Of a stretch of DNA of 64,000 bases, positions 1 through 9,146 are shown one piece after another. Made by a program: the position numbers and the translations under genes. Position 1 is the stretch's first letter. Each line of letters opens with the position of its first letter. The notes under the pieces were generated by a model. That model did no database searches. It was not told where the DNA came from and saw only the letters and a program-made list of their open reading frames with translations. The stretch is taken from contig JAHHSI010000010.1 of assembly GCA_020025275.1 (NCBI GenBank), positions 7,446 through 71,445 on the forward strand, in the 5' to 3' direction. Origin of the DNA: Oscillospiraceae bacterium. Lineage in GTDB: Bacteria; Bacillota; Clostridia; Oscillospirales; Oscillospiraceae.

Positions 1-1
1 A

Positions 2-30
2 TTGACATTGCTCTGCGGGAAGTATAGACT
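2..30 (+). promoter_or_regulatory. Sigma-A promoter of the cobalamin riboswitch transcript
   Basis: TTGACA at 2-7 and TAGACT at 25-30 are separated by 17 bases. Transcription would start near 37, just before the riboswitch. Confidence 0.75.
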
Positions 31-44
31 TAAAATACAAGAGA

Positions 45-270
45 ACAGAAGGCATCGTGTCACACGGCAAGGCTGCCGCTCAAGTGGGCAGGCGTGTGAT
101 GAGGGAATCCGGTTGGAGTCCGGAGCAATAACCGTTGCTGTAAACATTGGAGCTTGTATTGGCGGAGCGATCCGGTCACTGGGAAACCCCTGGGAAGGCG
201 AAGTACAGGCGCAGGAGGAAACTCCCCAAGATGTGAGCCAGAAGACCGACGATGAGAGACGAGCAAGGGG
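45..270 (+). promoter_or_regulatory. Cobalamin riboswitch
   Basis: The leader has the conserved blocks of the cobalamin (AdoCbl-type) riboswitch in the right order: a GGGAATCCGG...CCGGAGC hairpin at about 103-125, CCGTTGCTGTAA at about 130-142, the CACTGGGAAACCCCTGGGAAGG block at about 176-199, and the 3' GATGTGAGCCAGAAGACC block at about 232-250. It is followed by an intrinsic terminator at 302-333, so the expected mode is premature termination when cobalamin is bound. The downstream gene encodes a probable corrinoid-binding surface protein, which fits this ligand. Confidence 0.93.
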
Positions 271-301
271 GCAATGGCCTGCTTGCTGCAAGCGTAATAC
301 G

Positions 302-334
302 GACGCTTCGACAAGAGTCGAAGCGTCTTTTTTC
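302..334 (+). terminator. Riboswitch-linked intrinsic terminator
   Basis: A perfect 11-base-pair stem (302-312 with 317-327) is followed by six T. It lies between the aptamer and the 522 start codon and is the likely expression platform. Confidence 0.9.
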
Positions 335-521
335 GTTTATCGCCGCCCGCTCCGACGTACAGGGGCGGGCGGAAACGGTTTTCCACAGTGGTGCGGTGCA
401 GCAAGAGCGACGGCGGGAGACCCTGTTTTCAGACGGTGCCAGTGGGAAAGGAGGCGAGGACCCCGAAGCAGAAGCCATAGGACTATCGGCACGATAGCAA
501 GTAAGGAAAGGAGAGATTGAT
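335..521 (+). other. Structured leader between terminator and gene; possible second riboswitch-like element
   Basis: This non-coding stretch separates the terminator from the 522 start codon. It holds GTGCCAGTGGGAAAGG and CCGAAGCAGAAGCC, which loosely resemble the 3' half of a cobalamin riboswitch, and a small hairpin with ctatcg/cgatag arms at about 482-497 next to the ribosome-binding site (aaaggagag, 8 bases from the ATG). I could not fold it into a full second aptamer by eye, so the resemblance is only a suggestion. Confidence 0.35.
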
Positions 522-3500
522 ATGCAGCATAAACGGACAAGACGGCTGTTTTCGGCGCTGCTGGCCCTGATGATGGTGGTCAGTCTGCTGCCGGTTTCGG
601 TATTTGCCCAGACACCGGAGGCGGAGACGCCCACAGCCATCACCGCGACACTGGCGGAGACGCCGCATATGTGCGACGGTGTACTGATTGCACAGCAAGG
701 GGATACGTATCGCCTGCAGGCGGTGGATCAGAACGGCCGGGAGACGCCGGTCATCTGGAGCTGCCCGCGCTATATGAACAGTGTTTCTCTGGACAAGGAT
801 ACGGGCGCTTTTACCATTGTCAAGGGACTCTACGGCGGTGACAGCACCGGCTATTATACATTTACGGCCACCTCTGTGCTGGACCCCAGTGTGAGCGGAG
901 AAGTGACCGTGAAGGCGGCAGGATACCGTTTTTCACAGGAGATGAGAAACAAGCGGGAAAGCTTTGCACAGGACGGACAGGAAGAGGAGATCGTCTCTTT
1001 GCATGGCGGCGTGGACGGTCATACGACGTGGACCTATGACAAAGAGGCCATCAAGGAGTTTGCCAGCGTGGTTCAGGATCCGGGCAAGGCGGGCGAGATC
1101 CGGTTTCGTTTTTCCCGTCCCGGTACCGTGAAGGTGTCCTTTGCACTGGATTTTGACGAGACGATGAGCGATACTGCCACCATTACAGTGGGCGGTGTGG
1201 CGGTGGTGGACAGCACGGGCGCGGCCCAAAAGACCCGTCTCTCTTTTGATGAGGGCACGGGAACCACGGCCCAGCTGACGGCCTACTGCGAAGAGGGGCA
1301 CAGGATCACCGCATGGGAGAGCGAGAATGACCGCATCGTCACCGTAGACCCTACGGGAAAGATCACGGCCACAGGCATCGGCACGGCGCAGATCACTGCG
1401 GTGGACGATCAGGGGAAACGGGGCGGGATCCGCGTGGTGGTCTCCTCGGAGAACACGCCGCTCTTTGAGCGCTTTGAATGGGACCCCTGGGTTTTTCAGT
1501 GGGGACAGTGGGAGGAAGGGGAGACCTTTCAGCCGCTGAAAAAAGAGTATGCGCTGACCCTCACCAGCTACAGCACCAACCAAATGACCATCCGGCCGGA
1601 AACGACATACAACGATGAGAAGTTTCAGGCGGCGGCCGCGTATACTGACCGGTTCGGAACGCCGCAGACGGTGGAGATCAAGAGCGGAGCGGCCAGTGTG
1701 CTCAAGGACATTCCTTTTGGAACATCAGATGTGGTGGTCACGATCTACGAGCGGGGCCATGCCGACCATGCCACCAGCTATATCTTTCATGTGACGCGCC
1801 CCTATGACACGTCCGACGGCATCGCCTCCGGCGGGGTCCGCTTGGTCCCGGAGGGGCGGGCGCTCTCTGCGCTCCGCTATCTGAACCAGCCGGAAGGCAC
1901 CATGTTCCGGGCGGACGAGACAGGAACGGCGGGCACATCGACAGGCGTGGTGGACAGAATACGGAACTACCGCACCTATCTGCTGGAGGGGACCAAGGTC
2001 TTTCAGCTGGAGTTGGCGGGCAAGACGGAGTACGTCCATCTCCGCTACAAGGCCGGTGACGCCGAGCCGTGGACGGAGATGACGCCGGCGAGCAAGAGAA
2101 CAGCCGCCGTGACCGTTCCCGATGGCGGAGCGACCCAGGTCACCTTCCAGACCATCTCCGACAAGGTCTATCGGGAGAATGCGGCGGCGGGCAAGGACCC
2201 CTTTGACGGCGCCGCCAGAACCTTCCGCGTATGGGTGGAGGCCGTGGAGGGGAAGAGCGGCGATGTCCAGATCCTGACGGCCCAGAGCGATCGGGGGGAC
2301 TGGTATCCCGCCTTCCGGCCGGATCACTACAGCTACAACCTTGTGGACAAGGCAGACGAAGCTGCGGCGAAAGTCACATTTACGGCGCCGGAGACGGCAC
2401 AGGTCAAGCGTGGGAAGGACCCGCTTGCAAAGGACAGTGCCGGAAAGTATACGGTGCAAGTCGATGGCCCGGTGGAGATCACACTGGAATCGGCGGATGG
2501 AAAGATCACCAACACCTATCGTTTTAACCGGGTGCAGCGCTCGGATCAATACGACGTGCCCGACCGGGTGACGGACTATCTGTGCATTAACAGCCAGTAT
2601 ACCAACGCTGTCACTTTTGGCGGAGAGCCGGAGCGGACTCTGTCCGGCAGCCTGAAGTCGCTGGGGAACTTCGGCGGCTACATCACCTACTATTACGAAG
2701 AGCCACTCCAAAACAATCCCAATAACCCCTATGGCGTGGACTTTTTCGTCTATGGAAACGCCAATGTGGAGAGCGGCGGCAGCGGCTACGGCTTCTTTGA
2801 GCCCGGACAGGTCTGGGTGTCGGAGACCGGCGAGGACTGGTATGCGCTGGCCGGAAGCGAGCACTATGAAAAGGACACAATCTGGGACTACGAGGTGACG
2901 TATACCGAGCATCAGGGCCGCACTGCGTGGCGTGATAACTACGGCCACACGGAGGCCGATGCGGCCGGCACGGCTCAGTGGATTGATCCGGCGAAATATC
3001 CGATGCACACCTTTGCAGAGGAGAGCGTCACCCTCCGGGGCATTCTGCTGCCGGCGGGGGATGACGGGACCATCGTGGGCAACGGCAAGAGCCATGCCAA
3101 CCACGTGGCCTGGGGATATGCCGACGCCTTTGCCAACGGCAAGCTGGGTGAGGCGGTGAACCCCTATCAGGAAAACAGCGACATGGCCAGACAAAAGCCT
3201 ATCAATGGCTTCGATCTGGCGTGGGCTGTGGACGATTCGGGAAATCCCGTGGCGGTGGACAACGTCCACTATGTCAAGGTGGTCACGGCCTCCAACCTCT
3301 GGCACAGTTCCTTTAAAGAGAAATCCACGGAAGTGTCGTATGTGATGCGGGCCGACGCCAAGGACACGCCTGTGGGAAAGACGGCGGCCCCCACCGGTGT
3401 GACCATCAGCGACGGCGCCCGGAGCAAGACCATGGCGCTGAGCGATGCCAAGCAGATCTATGAGCTGAACGTGGGAGATATGAAGTATGTCTCCTTGCAG

Positions 3501-5834
3501 GTCAACGGCACGGCGGAGAACGACAACATCTATGTCAACGACGTGCGCCTTGCACCCGGACAGGCGGCAGAGGGCATCAGGGTCACCCAAGAGGGCGGTG
3601 AGACACTGGTGCGCATCATCGTCCAAAGCGGGGAAAAGGAGCCGGCACTGTATCTTCTGAAACTGACGGGGACGGCACAGGAGGGCACGGAGCTGCTTGG
3701 CGGCATGAAGGTCACGGTGGACGGGATTGCCCGTTCGGCAGAAACGTCCGATGGACAGACGTACACCATGACGGTGGGCCACCGGATCGACGCCGTGGGC
3801 CTTGTGCCGGTCAAAGAGCCGGCCACGACATATACCGTCAACGGAGAAGCGCCCAAGGCCAGCTATCCTCTGCAATACGGCAGCAATGAATTTGTGGTGC
3901 GCGCTGTCTCCGGTACCGCGGAGCAGACGGTCCGGCTGATCGTGGTGCGCGAAAATGCCCCGGAGATATCGGATCGGACGATCACGGTGCATTTTGCGCT
4001 GTACGGCGACCACAAGCACGGCGATACAGGCGATTGTCATCTGTATGGCGACGGAGCGGAGGATCTGCAGCTGTGGCTGCCTGCGGCCGAGATCACCGTG
4101 CCGGAAAATGCGGTGGTCCTGGATGTCTTTGAAAAGGCGCTGGGAGAGCAGTTTGCCTATGTCAATGCCGGGGGAAACTACATTTCCTCCATTCGCGGTC
4201 TGGCAGAATTTGACAATGGCCCCAATTCCGGCTGGATGTATCTTGTGAACGGAGCCTATGCTGCGTTCGGTGTTGCCGAGCAGAAGGTCCATGACGGAGA
4301 TACCATTATTTTCCATTATACGGACGACTATACCAGGGAAGAAAAGCTAAGCGGCGAGAACAAGGAGAAAGTGGCTGCGGTGGAATCGCTGATCGATGCG
4401 ATCGTGCTCCCGGTTACGTTGGAGAGCGAGACGGCCATCGCGGCGGCCCGTGCGGCCTATGACGCCCTGCCTGCTGCGCTGCAGGCGCAGGTGGCCAATT
4501 ATGACAAGCTGCGCCGCAGTGAAACGGCGCTTGCCGAGCTCAAGGCCACGGAGAGCGACAAGAAGGCCGCCAAGGATGTGGAGGAGCAGATCGCAGCCAT
4601 CGGCCCGGTCACATTGGCGTCGGCAGAGCAGATCGCGGCGGCCCGCGCAGCCTATGAGGCCTTGACGGCGACTCAGAAAGAGCTGGTGGGGAATGTGGCG
4701 CAGCTGGCGGCGGCGGAGAGCAAGCTGCAGCAGCTGAAAAACGGCCCGGTGGAGGCCATCTACAAGACCGTAGGCCAGCATCTGGAGTCGCTCGCTGCCG
4801 CACAGGTGCCTGACGTGGCTTCGGTGGGCGGCGAGTGGCTGGTTCTGGGACTGGCCCGCAGCGGCAGAGCGGTTCCAGCATCGTATAATGAGCGTGTCCT
4901 CGCCTATGTGCAGGCCAACATCAACGAGGCGCAGCAGCTCCACCGCACCAAAGCAACGGAGAACGCGCGGGTGATCCTTGCGCTGACCGCCCTTGGCCGC
5001 GATGTTACCGATGTGGGCGGACATGATCTCCTGCGGGGGCTTACGGATATGAGCTATCTGAACAAACAGGGTCTGAACGGTCCTGTGTGGGCGCTGATCG
5101 CTTTTGATGCCCACGGCTATGCCATCCCCGCCAACCCTGGGGCTAAGGAGCAGGTCACTCGTGAGGTACTGGTGGAGCGGATTTTGGCGGCACAGAATCC
5201 GGACGGCGGCTGGTCGCTGTCGGAGGGAGAGCGTAGCGATCCCGATATGACGGCCATGGCCCTGCAGGCACTGGCGCCCTATGCAGCCACGCAGGAGCGC
5301 TGCGGTGCGGCGGTGGAGAAGGCGCTGGTCTGGCTGAGCTATGTCCAGACGGAAAAGGGAACATTCGGCACACAGCAGCCCAATGGAACCGTGACCGAGA
5401 GCAGCGAGTCCACCGCGCAGGTGGTGGTGGCGCTGTGCTCGCTGGGAATCGATCCCATGAACGATGCCCGCTTTGTCAAGAACGGCCTGAGCGCAGTCGA
5501 TGCCCTGTGCAGCTTTGCCGTGGAGAATGGATTTGCCCATCAGGCAGGCGAGGGGTATGACCAGATGGCCACCGAGCAGGGCTACTATGCACTGGCGGCC
5601 TATTTCCGGCTGCGAGAGGGCAAGACGGCCCTCTATGATATGTCCGATGTGACGATAGGCACCGGAACGGAGCCTGCACTGCCGGAGACTCCGGCCGCAC
5701 CGGACACCGCAGATGGGACACCGTCTACCGGCGATGAACGCCCTGTGGAACGATACGCTGTGGCGGCAGGCACCACGGTGCTGGCCGCGGCATGGCTGTT
5801 TGTTCGGCAACGAAAGCGCCGTACTGACAGGTAA
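522..5834 (+). CDS. Secreted, anchored multidomain protein with intrinsic-factor/transcobalamin-like C-terminus
   Basis: This 1770-residue surface protein is probably a corrinoid-capture protein (inference). A signal peptide covers residues 1-29. Ig-like/Big2 segments lie at about 33-135 and 225-308, with cadherin-like beta sandwiches at about 320-430 and 960-1145. A domain at about 690-950 (FGGYI...FFVYGN...WYALAGSEHY...VTYTEHQG) resembles one I recall from surface proteins of gut Bacteroidetes. A DUF4430 domain (about 1152-1275, with GPNSGWMYLVNG) is followed by two helical repeats (1283-1405) and a helical prenyltransferase/alpha-alpha-barrel-like domain (1410-1706, with QNPDGGWSLS). DUF4430 and the alpha barrel are the two folds of animal intrinsic factor. 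The C-terminus has PSTGD, a hydrophobic segment and a basic tail, like a variant sortase signal. The upstream cobalamin riboswitch supports the role. The ATG at 522 has a good ribosome-binding site. Confidence 0.85.
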   Translation: MQHKRTRRLFSALLALMMVVSLLPVSVFAQTPEAETPTAITATLAETPHMCDGVLIAQQGDTYRLQAVDQNGRETPVIWSCPRYMNSVSLDKDTGAFTIVKGLYGGDSTGYYTFTATSVLDPSVSGEVTVKAAGYRFSQEMRNKRESFAQDGQEEEIVSLHGGVDGHTTWTYDKEAIKEFASVVQDPGKAGEIRFRFSRPGTVKVSFALDFDETMSDTATITVGGVAVVDSTGAAQKTRLSFDEGTGTTAQLTAYCEEGHRITAWESENDRIVTVDPTGKITATGIGTAQITAVDDQGKRGGIRVVVSSENTPLFERFEWDPWVFQWGQWEEGETFQPLKKEYALTLTSYSTNQMTIRPETTYNDEKFQAAAAYTDRFGTPQTVEIKSGAASVLKDIPFGTSDVVVTIYERGHADHATSYIFHVTRPYDTSDGIASGGVRLVPEGRALSALRYLNQPEGTMFRADETGTAGTSTGVVDRIRNYRTYLLEGTKVFQLELAGKTEYVHLRYKAGDAEPWTEMTPASKRTAAVTVPDGGATQVTFQTISDKVYRENAAAGKDPFDGAARTFRVWVEAVEGKSGDVQILTAQSDRGDWYPAFRPDHYSYNLVDKADEAAAKVTFTAPETAQVKRGKDPLAKDSAGKYTVQVDGPVEITLESADGKITNTYRFNRVQRSDQYDVPDRVTDYLCINSQYTNAVTFGGEPERTLSGSLKSLGNFGGYITYYYEEPLQNNPNNPYGVDFFVYGNANVESGGSGYGFFEPGQVWVSETGEDWYALAGSEHYEKDTIWDYEVTYTEHQGRTAWRDNYGHTEADAAGTAQWIDPAKYPMHTFAEESVTLRGILLPAGDDGTIVGNGKSHANHVAWGYADAFANGKLGEAVNPYQENSDMARQKPINGFDLAWAVDDSGNPVAVDNVHYVKVVTASNLWHSSFKEKSTEVSYVMRADAKDTPVGKTAAPTGVTISDGARSKTMALSDAKQIYELNVGDMKYVSLQVNGTAENDNIYVNDVRLAPGQAAEGIRVTQEGGETLVRIIVQSGEKEPALYLLKLTGTAQEGTELLGGMKVTVDGIARSAETSDGQTYTMTVGHRIDAVGLVPVKEPATTYTVNGEAPKASYPLQYGSNEFVVRAVSGTAEQTVRLIVVRENAPEISDRTITVHFALYGDHKHGDTGDCHLYGDGAEDLQLWLPAAEITVPENAVVLDVFEKALGEQFAYVNAGGNYISSIRGLAEFDNGPNSGWMYLVNGAYAAFGVAEQKVHDGDTIIFHYTDDYTREEKLSGENKEKVAAVESLIDAIVLPVTLESETAIAAARAAYDALPAALQAQVANYDKLRRSETALAELKATESDKKAAKDVEEQIAAIGPVTLASAEQIAAARAAYEALTATQKELVGNVAQLAAAESKLQQLKNGPVEAIYKTVGQHLESLAAAQVPDVASVGGEWLVLGLARSGRAVPASYNERVLAYVQANINEAQQLHRTKATENARVILALTALGRDVTDVGGHDLLRGLTDMSYLNKQGLNGPVWALIAFDAHGYAIPANPGAKEQVTREVLVERILAAQNPDGGWSLSEGERSDPDMTAMALQALAPYAATQERCGAAVEKALVWLSYVQTEKGTFGTQQPNGTVTESSESTAQVVVALCSLGIDPMNDARFVKNGLSAVDALCSFAVENGFAHQAGEGYDQMATEQGYYALAAYFRLREGKTALYDMSDVTIGTGTEPALPETPAAPDTADGTPSTGDERPVERYAVAAGTTVLAAAWLFVRQRKRRTDR

Positions 5835-6472
5835 TGTTCGTGGAGATTCCGGGCGGCGGGGAAGCTACCTTCCTTTCCGGCCGGAGCGCTGTGGATGAGC
5901 GATGAAGAAATGGCGGCTGCTGCGCCGGGGACGGGGAACCGCCCTTCGGGCAGCAGAGGCCGGAAAGCTGCGGGGGCGTCTTGCCCCCGCAGCGGCGCTT
6001 TTGGGTATGTTTGGCGCCTCCGTGGGTGTTTTCTTTGCGGGTGTTTCCCGATTGGTGCTTTCAATGCCGCAGCTGTGCACAAAGACGGTCGCTCCCGGTG
6101 CTGCGGCTGTCCGGCATCGGGTGCTGGCTCAAGTCTGGCAGTTTTCGGAATTGATGCTTTTGATGCAGCGGCCATTCACAAAGACGGCCGCTTCCTGACG
6201 GCGCATGACTCCCGGACGGTATTTTCTGCGCCCCCGCTGTATCTTTCGGAAGTCCCTGCCAATGGGGACGCTGGTGCCGTTTGACGGAACTGCAGCAGTC
6301 CGGCGGGGCAAAAACAGCGCAGAGGAACCAAATTCCGACGGATTTTTCTTCGTTTATAAGCTACTTTGCAAGTGGCACTTCGACTGACTTTGTGATAGAA
6401 TAAAAAAGAAGTGTTGGAAAAGGGATCCTGCCGTGTATGCAGGGTCTTTCTTGTTGCGTGGGAGGTCAGGGT
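5835..6472. other. 638-base intergenic region
   Basis: It contains the terminator at 5967-6003 and two related 19-base segments, each starting CACAAAGACGG, at about 6077 and 6177. The segment at about 6422-6452 (GGATCCTGC...GCAGGGTCTTTCTT) could be an attenuator hairpin before the MATE gene. A 98-codon frame at 5902-6198 runs through the terminator and has no recognisable family, so I do not call it. Confidence 0.5.
5967..6003 (+). terminator. Intrinsic terminator after the 522-5834 gene
   Basis: An 11-bp GC-rich stem (5967-5977 with 5983-5993, loop GTCTT) is followed by GGCGCTTTT. Confidence 0.75.
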
Positions 6473-7816
6473 ATGAACAAGAATAAAACGCTGATGACGG
6501 AGGGCGCCATCTGGAAAACATTGGTACGATTTGCGTTTCCACTGTTTCTGGGTGGAATGTTTCAGCAGCTCTACAACACGGTGGACGCATGGGTAGTGGG
6601 CCGGTTTTGCGGCGATAATGCCTTGGCGGCCGTCAGCTCCTCCGGAAGCCTGATCTTTTTGCTGGTGGGGTTCTTTCAGGGCGTGTTTATGGGCGGCAGC
6701 GTGGTTATTTCCAACCGCTACGGCGCCCAAAATAAGGAGGGCGTGGATAAGGCGGTCCACACGCTTGTGACCTTCTCGTTGGTCATCGGTATCCTGCTGT
6801 CGATCCTGGGTGTGCTCTTTACGCCGGTGATCCTGCGCTGGATGGGGACACCTGCCAACGTCATGCCGGAATCCGTGCTGTACTTCCGGATCTTTTGCTC
6901 CGGAATGTTGGCGCTGATCCTCTATAACACGGCCACGGGCATCTTTCAGGCCTTGGGAGACAGCCGCCACCCTCTCTACTATCTGATCATCGCCTCGGGC
7001 ACCAATGTGGTGCTGGACCTGCTGTTTGTGGCGGTGCTGGACGGCGGTGTGGCCGGTGCGGCACTGGCCACGGTACTGGGGCAGCTGGTCAGCGCCGTAC
7101 TGGCGTTTGCCCATTTGATGAGTGGGAAGTTCGTGGTGCGCATCCGCCTGCGAAATCTGTGGCCGGATCGCAAGCTCCTCTTCCAGATTTTCCGTCTGGG
7201 ATTTCCCAGTGGTGTCCAGAATAGCGTCATCGCCATCGCCAACGTGGTGGTGCAGAGCAAGATCAACACCTTCGGTGATCTGGCCATGGCCGGTTGTGGC
7301 AGCTACTTCAAAGTGGAGGGCTTTGTGTTCTTGCCCATTACCAGTCTTACGCTGGCCATGACCACCTTCATCAGTCAGAATATGGGGGCCGGAAAGCTGG
7401 AGCGGGCCCGCTCCGGTGCCCGTCAGGGGACGCTGATGACAGTGGCACTGGCTGAAGTGGTGGGTGTACTGTTCTTTTTCTGCGCTCCGCAGCTGATTGC
7501 CTTTTTCAGCGAAACGCCGGATGTGATCGACTTTGGCGTGCGGCAGGCACGGGTGGAAACGCTGTTCTACTGCCTGCTGGCCCTCTCCCATGGCTGCGCC
7601 GCCACGCTCCGCGGTGCCGGACGCCCCATTATTCCTATGGTCATTATGTTGGCTGTCTGGTGCGTGTTCCGCATCATCTATATTACGGTGGCGCTGTGGT
7701 TTGTTCCTCAGATCGAGGTGCTCTTCACCGCCTATCCTCTGACATGGGCCATCAGTTCGCTGCTCTTCCTGATTGAGCTGAAGCGGAAGGACTGGACGAA
7801 AAATAAAATTTTCTGA
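6473..7816 (+). CDS. MATE-family multidrug/cation efflux transporter
   Basis: This 447-residue membrane protein has the length and about 12 hydrophobic segments of MATE (DinF/NorM-type) antiporters, which expel drugs or metabolites using Na+ or H+ gradients. The N-terminus (LVRFAFPLFLGGMFQQLYNTVDAWVVG, residues about 17-43) carries the usual first-helix pattern, and a second copy appears in the C-terminal half (FRLGFPSGVQNSVIAIANVV). The start at 6473 follows ggaggtcaggg; the frame is open to 6437 but that start has no ribosome-binding site. The substrate cannot be told from sequence. It is a single gene with its own terminator. Confidence 0.9.
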   Translation: MNKNKTLMTEGAIWKTLVRFAFPLFLGGMFQQLYNTVDAWVVGRFCGDNALAAVSSSGSLIFLLVGFFQGVFMGGSVVISNRYGAQNKEGVDKAVHTLVTFSLVIGILLSILGVLFTPVILRWMGTPANVMPESVLYFRIFCSGMLALILYNTATGIFQALGDSRHPLYYLIIASGTNVVLDLLFVAVLDGGVAGAALATVLGQLVSAVLAFAHLMSGKFVVRIRLRNLWPDRKLLFQIFRLGFPSGVQNSVIAIANVVVQSKINTFGDLAMAGCGSYFKVEGFVFLPITSLTLAMTTFISQNMGAGKLERARSGARQGTLMTVALAEVVGVLFFFCAPQLIAFFSETPDVIDFGVRQARVETLFYCLLALSHGCAATLRGAGRPIIPMVIMLAVWCVFRIIYITVALWFVPQIEVLFTAYPLTWAISSLLFLIELKRKDWTKNKIF

Positions 7817-7834
7817 TCCGACAGCGGAGCAGAG

Positions 7835-7866
7835 AAAGGCGTGATCCTGCAGGATCACGCCTTTTG
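7835..7866 (+). terminator. Intrinsic terminator of the MATE gene
   Basis: AAAGGCGTGATCCT at 7835-7848 pairs with AGGATCACGCCTTT, followed by a short T run. Confidence 0.85.
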
Positions 7867-7955
7867 TGCGCTTTGCGGACCACCGGCAGTCAAGAAGATG
7901 CCGCACGGCGGCCGGGACGGGTGACGTCGGGGAGGTCTGAGTCGGGATCTTTTTC

Positions 7956-7984
7956 TTGAATCGGGGCGGGAGCGGTCGTATAAT
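7956..7984 (+). promoter_or_regulatory. Promoter of the AraC-family gene
   Basis: TTGAAT (7956-7961), a 17-base spacer and TATAAT (7979-7984). Confidence 0.75.
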
Positions 7985-8048
7985 AAAAGTGATTTGTGTT
8001 ATAAACCATGGGGAAGATATGGTAAGACATGGGAAGGAGGGTGATCTG

Positions 8049-9116
8049 ATGCAGAATATGGAACTATACTATGATTTTTCCGGACAGAAATTCGGCTATC
8101 CGCTGAGCCTGAGCATCAATGGCTTTTCACGGAATATCTTTTCCCGGCAATCGAGTTTGGAGATCTCCTATGTGCTGAAAGGGACATACGAGGTTGTCAC
8201 TACGGAGTTTTCCTATACACTTCAGGAACGGGATATGGTTGTTATTGCTCCCGATGACATCCATATGCTGCACAAAAAAGAACCCGGTGATGCGGGGATT
8301 ATCCTGACCATCCATATTGATTTCAGCCGTATGGCGGGGGCTATGGTGGGTGACATCCACACCGGTTTTCGCACGGCGATCTGCACAGAGCAACGCAATC
8401 GGGAATCCTATTTCCGACTGCGAAGCAAGATGGGTGAGCTGGCGCAGGAGTTGATGGCGGAGAGCAACGATCTCTACCACATGAATGTCATCATGATGGA
8501 GATCCTGCACATCGCCGCATCGGAGACAGCGTTTTCTGTAGATGATCTTCCGCTCCACACGGACTACCACGAGAATTATATGAAGGCGATCAAATACATC
8601 GACGGCCACTATCAGGAGCATCTGACACTGGGGGATATGGCCCGGCAGCTGTCGTTCAGCCCCTCCTATACCTCCAAGCTGATGAAGCGCTTCACCGGCC
8701 TTCCTTTTGTGAAGTATCTGGCCTATGTCCGGGTGCGGGCGTCACTGGAGACGCTGCTGGAGGGAAGGGAGAGCATCGAGAAGATCGCACTGGACTATGG
8801 GCTGCCCAGCTCCAAGGCCTACACCGAGGTGTTTCGGGAACTCTACGGCATTGTGCCCAGTGCCTATCGCAAGCAGTTTCAGAAGAACATGAAGTACAGC
8901 GAGGGCGAGGACAAGCAGAAGATGGTGCTCGACCGGGAACAGAAGGAGCTGCTGCGGCATCTGGTGGAAGAACAGGCGCAGGTGCTCTATTGCAGCGAAG
9001 GGCTGTCTCTGCAAAAAGAGGGGGAGGAGCTGCGGCTGACGGTGGACCGGGGACGGGTGGAGATCGACCCGACGCCGGAGGGCGGTATGGTCCTGAGGAT
9101 CTCGAAGGAAACGTGA
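8049..9116 (+). CDS. AraC-family transcriptional regulator
   Basis: This 355-residue regulator has an N-terminal cupin-like ligand domain (about 1-150, with ISYVLKGTYEVVTTEFSYTL and the MVVIAPDDIHMLHK pattern). Two helix-turn-helix units follow at about 185-280 (YIDGHYQEHLTLGDMARQLS and ESIEKIALDYGLPSSKAYTE...PSAYRK). An extra tail of about 75 residues follows, which is longer than usual. The start at 8049 was chosen because GGAGG lies 9-14 bases upstream and the promoter at 7956-7984 excludes the more distal in-frame start. It sits immediately upstream of the flavoenzyme gene at 9281 on the same strand, so that gene is a likely target (inference). Confidence 0.9.
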   Translation: MQNMELYYDFSGQKFGYPLSLSINGFSRNIFSRQSSLEISYVLKGTYEVVTTEFSYTLQERDMVVIAPDDIHMLHKKEPGDAGIILTIHIDFSRMAGAMVGDIHTGFRTAICTEQRNRESYFRLRSKMGELAQELMAESNDLYHMNVIMMEILHIAASETAFSVDDLPLHTDYHENYMKAIKYIDGHYQEHLTLGDMARQLSFSPSYTSKLMKRFTGLPFVKYLAYVRVRASLETLLEGRESIEKIALDYGLPSSKAYTEVFRELYGIVPSAYRKQFQKNMKYSEGEDKQKMVLDREQKELLRHLVEEQAQVLYCSEGLSLQKEGEELRLTVDRGRVEIDPTPEGGMVLRISKET

Positions 9117-9146
9117 GAGGACGTTTCCTTCAGAGGTCCTTTTTTG
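9104..9146 (+). terminator. Intrinsic terminator overlapping the AraC stop codon
   Basis: GAAGGAAACGT (9104-9114) pairs with ACGTTTCCTTC (9121-9131). A competing short AGGAC/GTCCT stem (9118-9122 with 9135-9139) directly precedes the T run. Confidence 0.75.

Noticed and set aside
2..520. 172-codon open frame on the plus strand
   Set aside because: It overlaps the cobalamin riboswitch and its terminator and has no ribosome-binding site or recognisable protein pattern.
1725..4316. 863-codon open frame on the minus strand
   Set aside because: It lies antisense to the large surface-protein gene. Long antisense frames are expected from its GC-rich codon use, and the translation resembles no family.
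4347..5810. 487-codon minus-strand frame
   Set aside because: Antisense shadow of the helical domain of the surface protein; low-complexity His/Arg/Gln-rich translation.
5902..6198. 98-codon plus-strand frame after the surface-protein gene
   Set aside because: It reads straight through a strong intrinsic terminator and has no homology I recognise.
6176..7906. 576-codon minus-strand frame
   Set aside because: Antisense to the MATE gene; His/Gln-rich composition typical of shadow frames.
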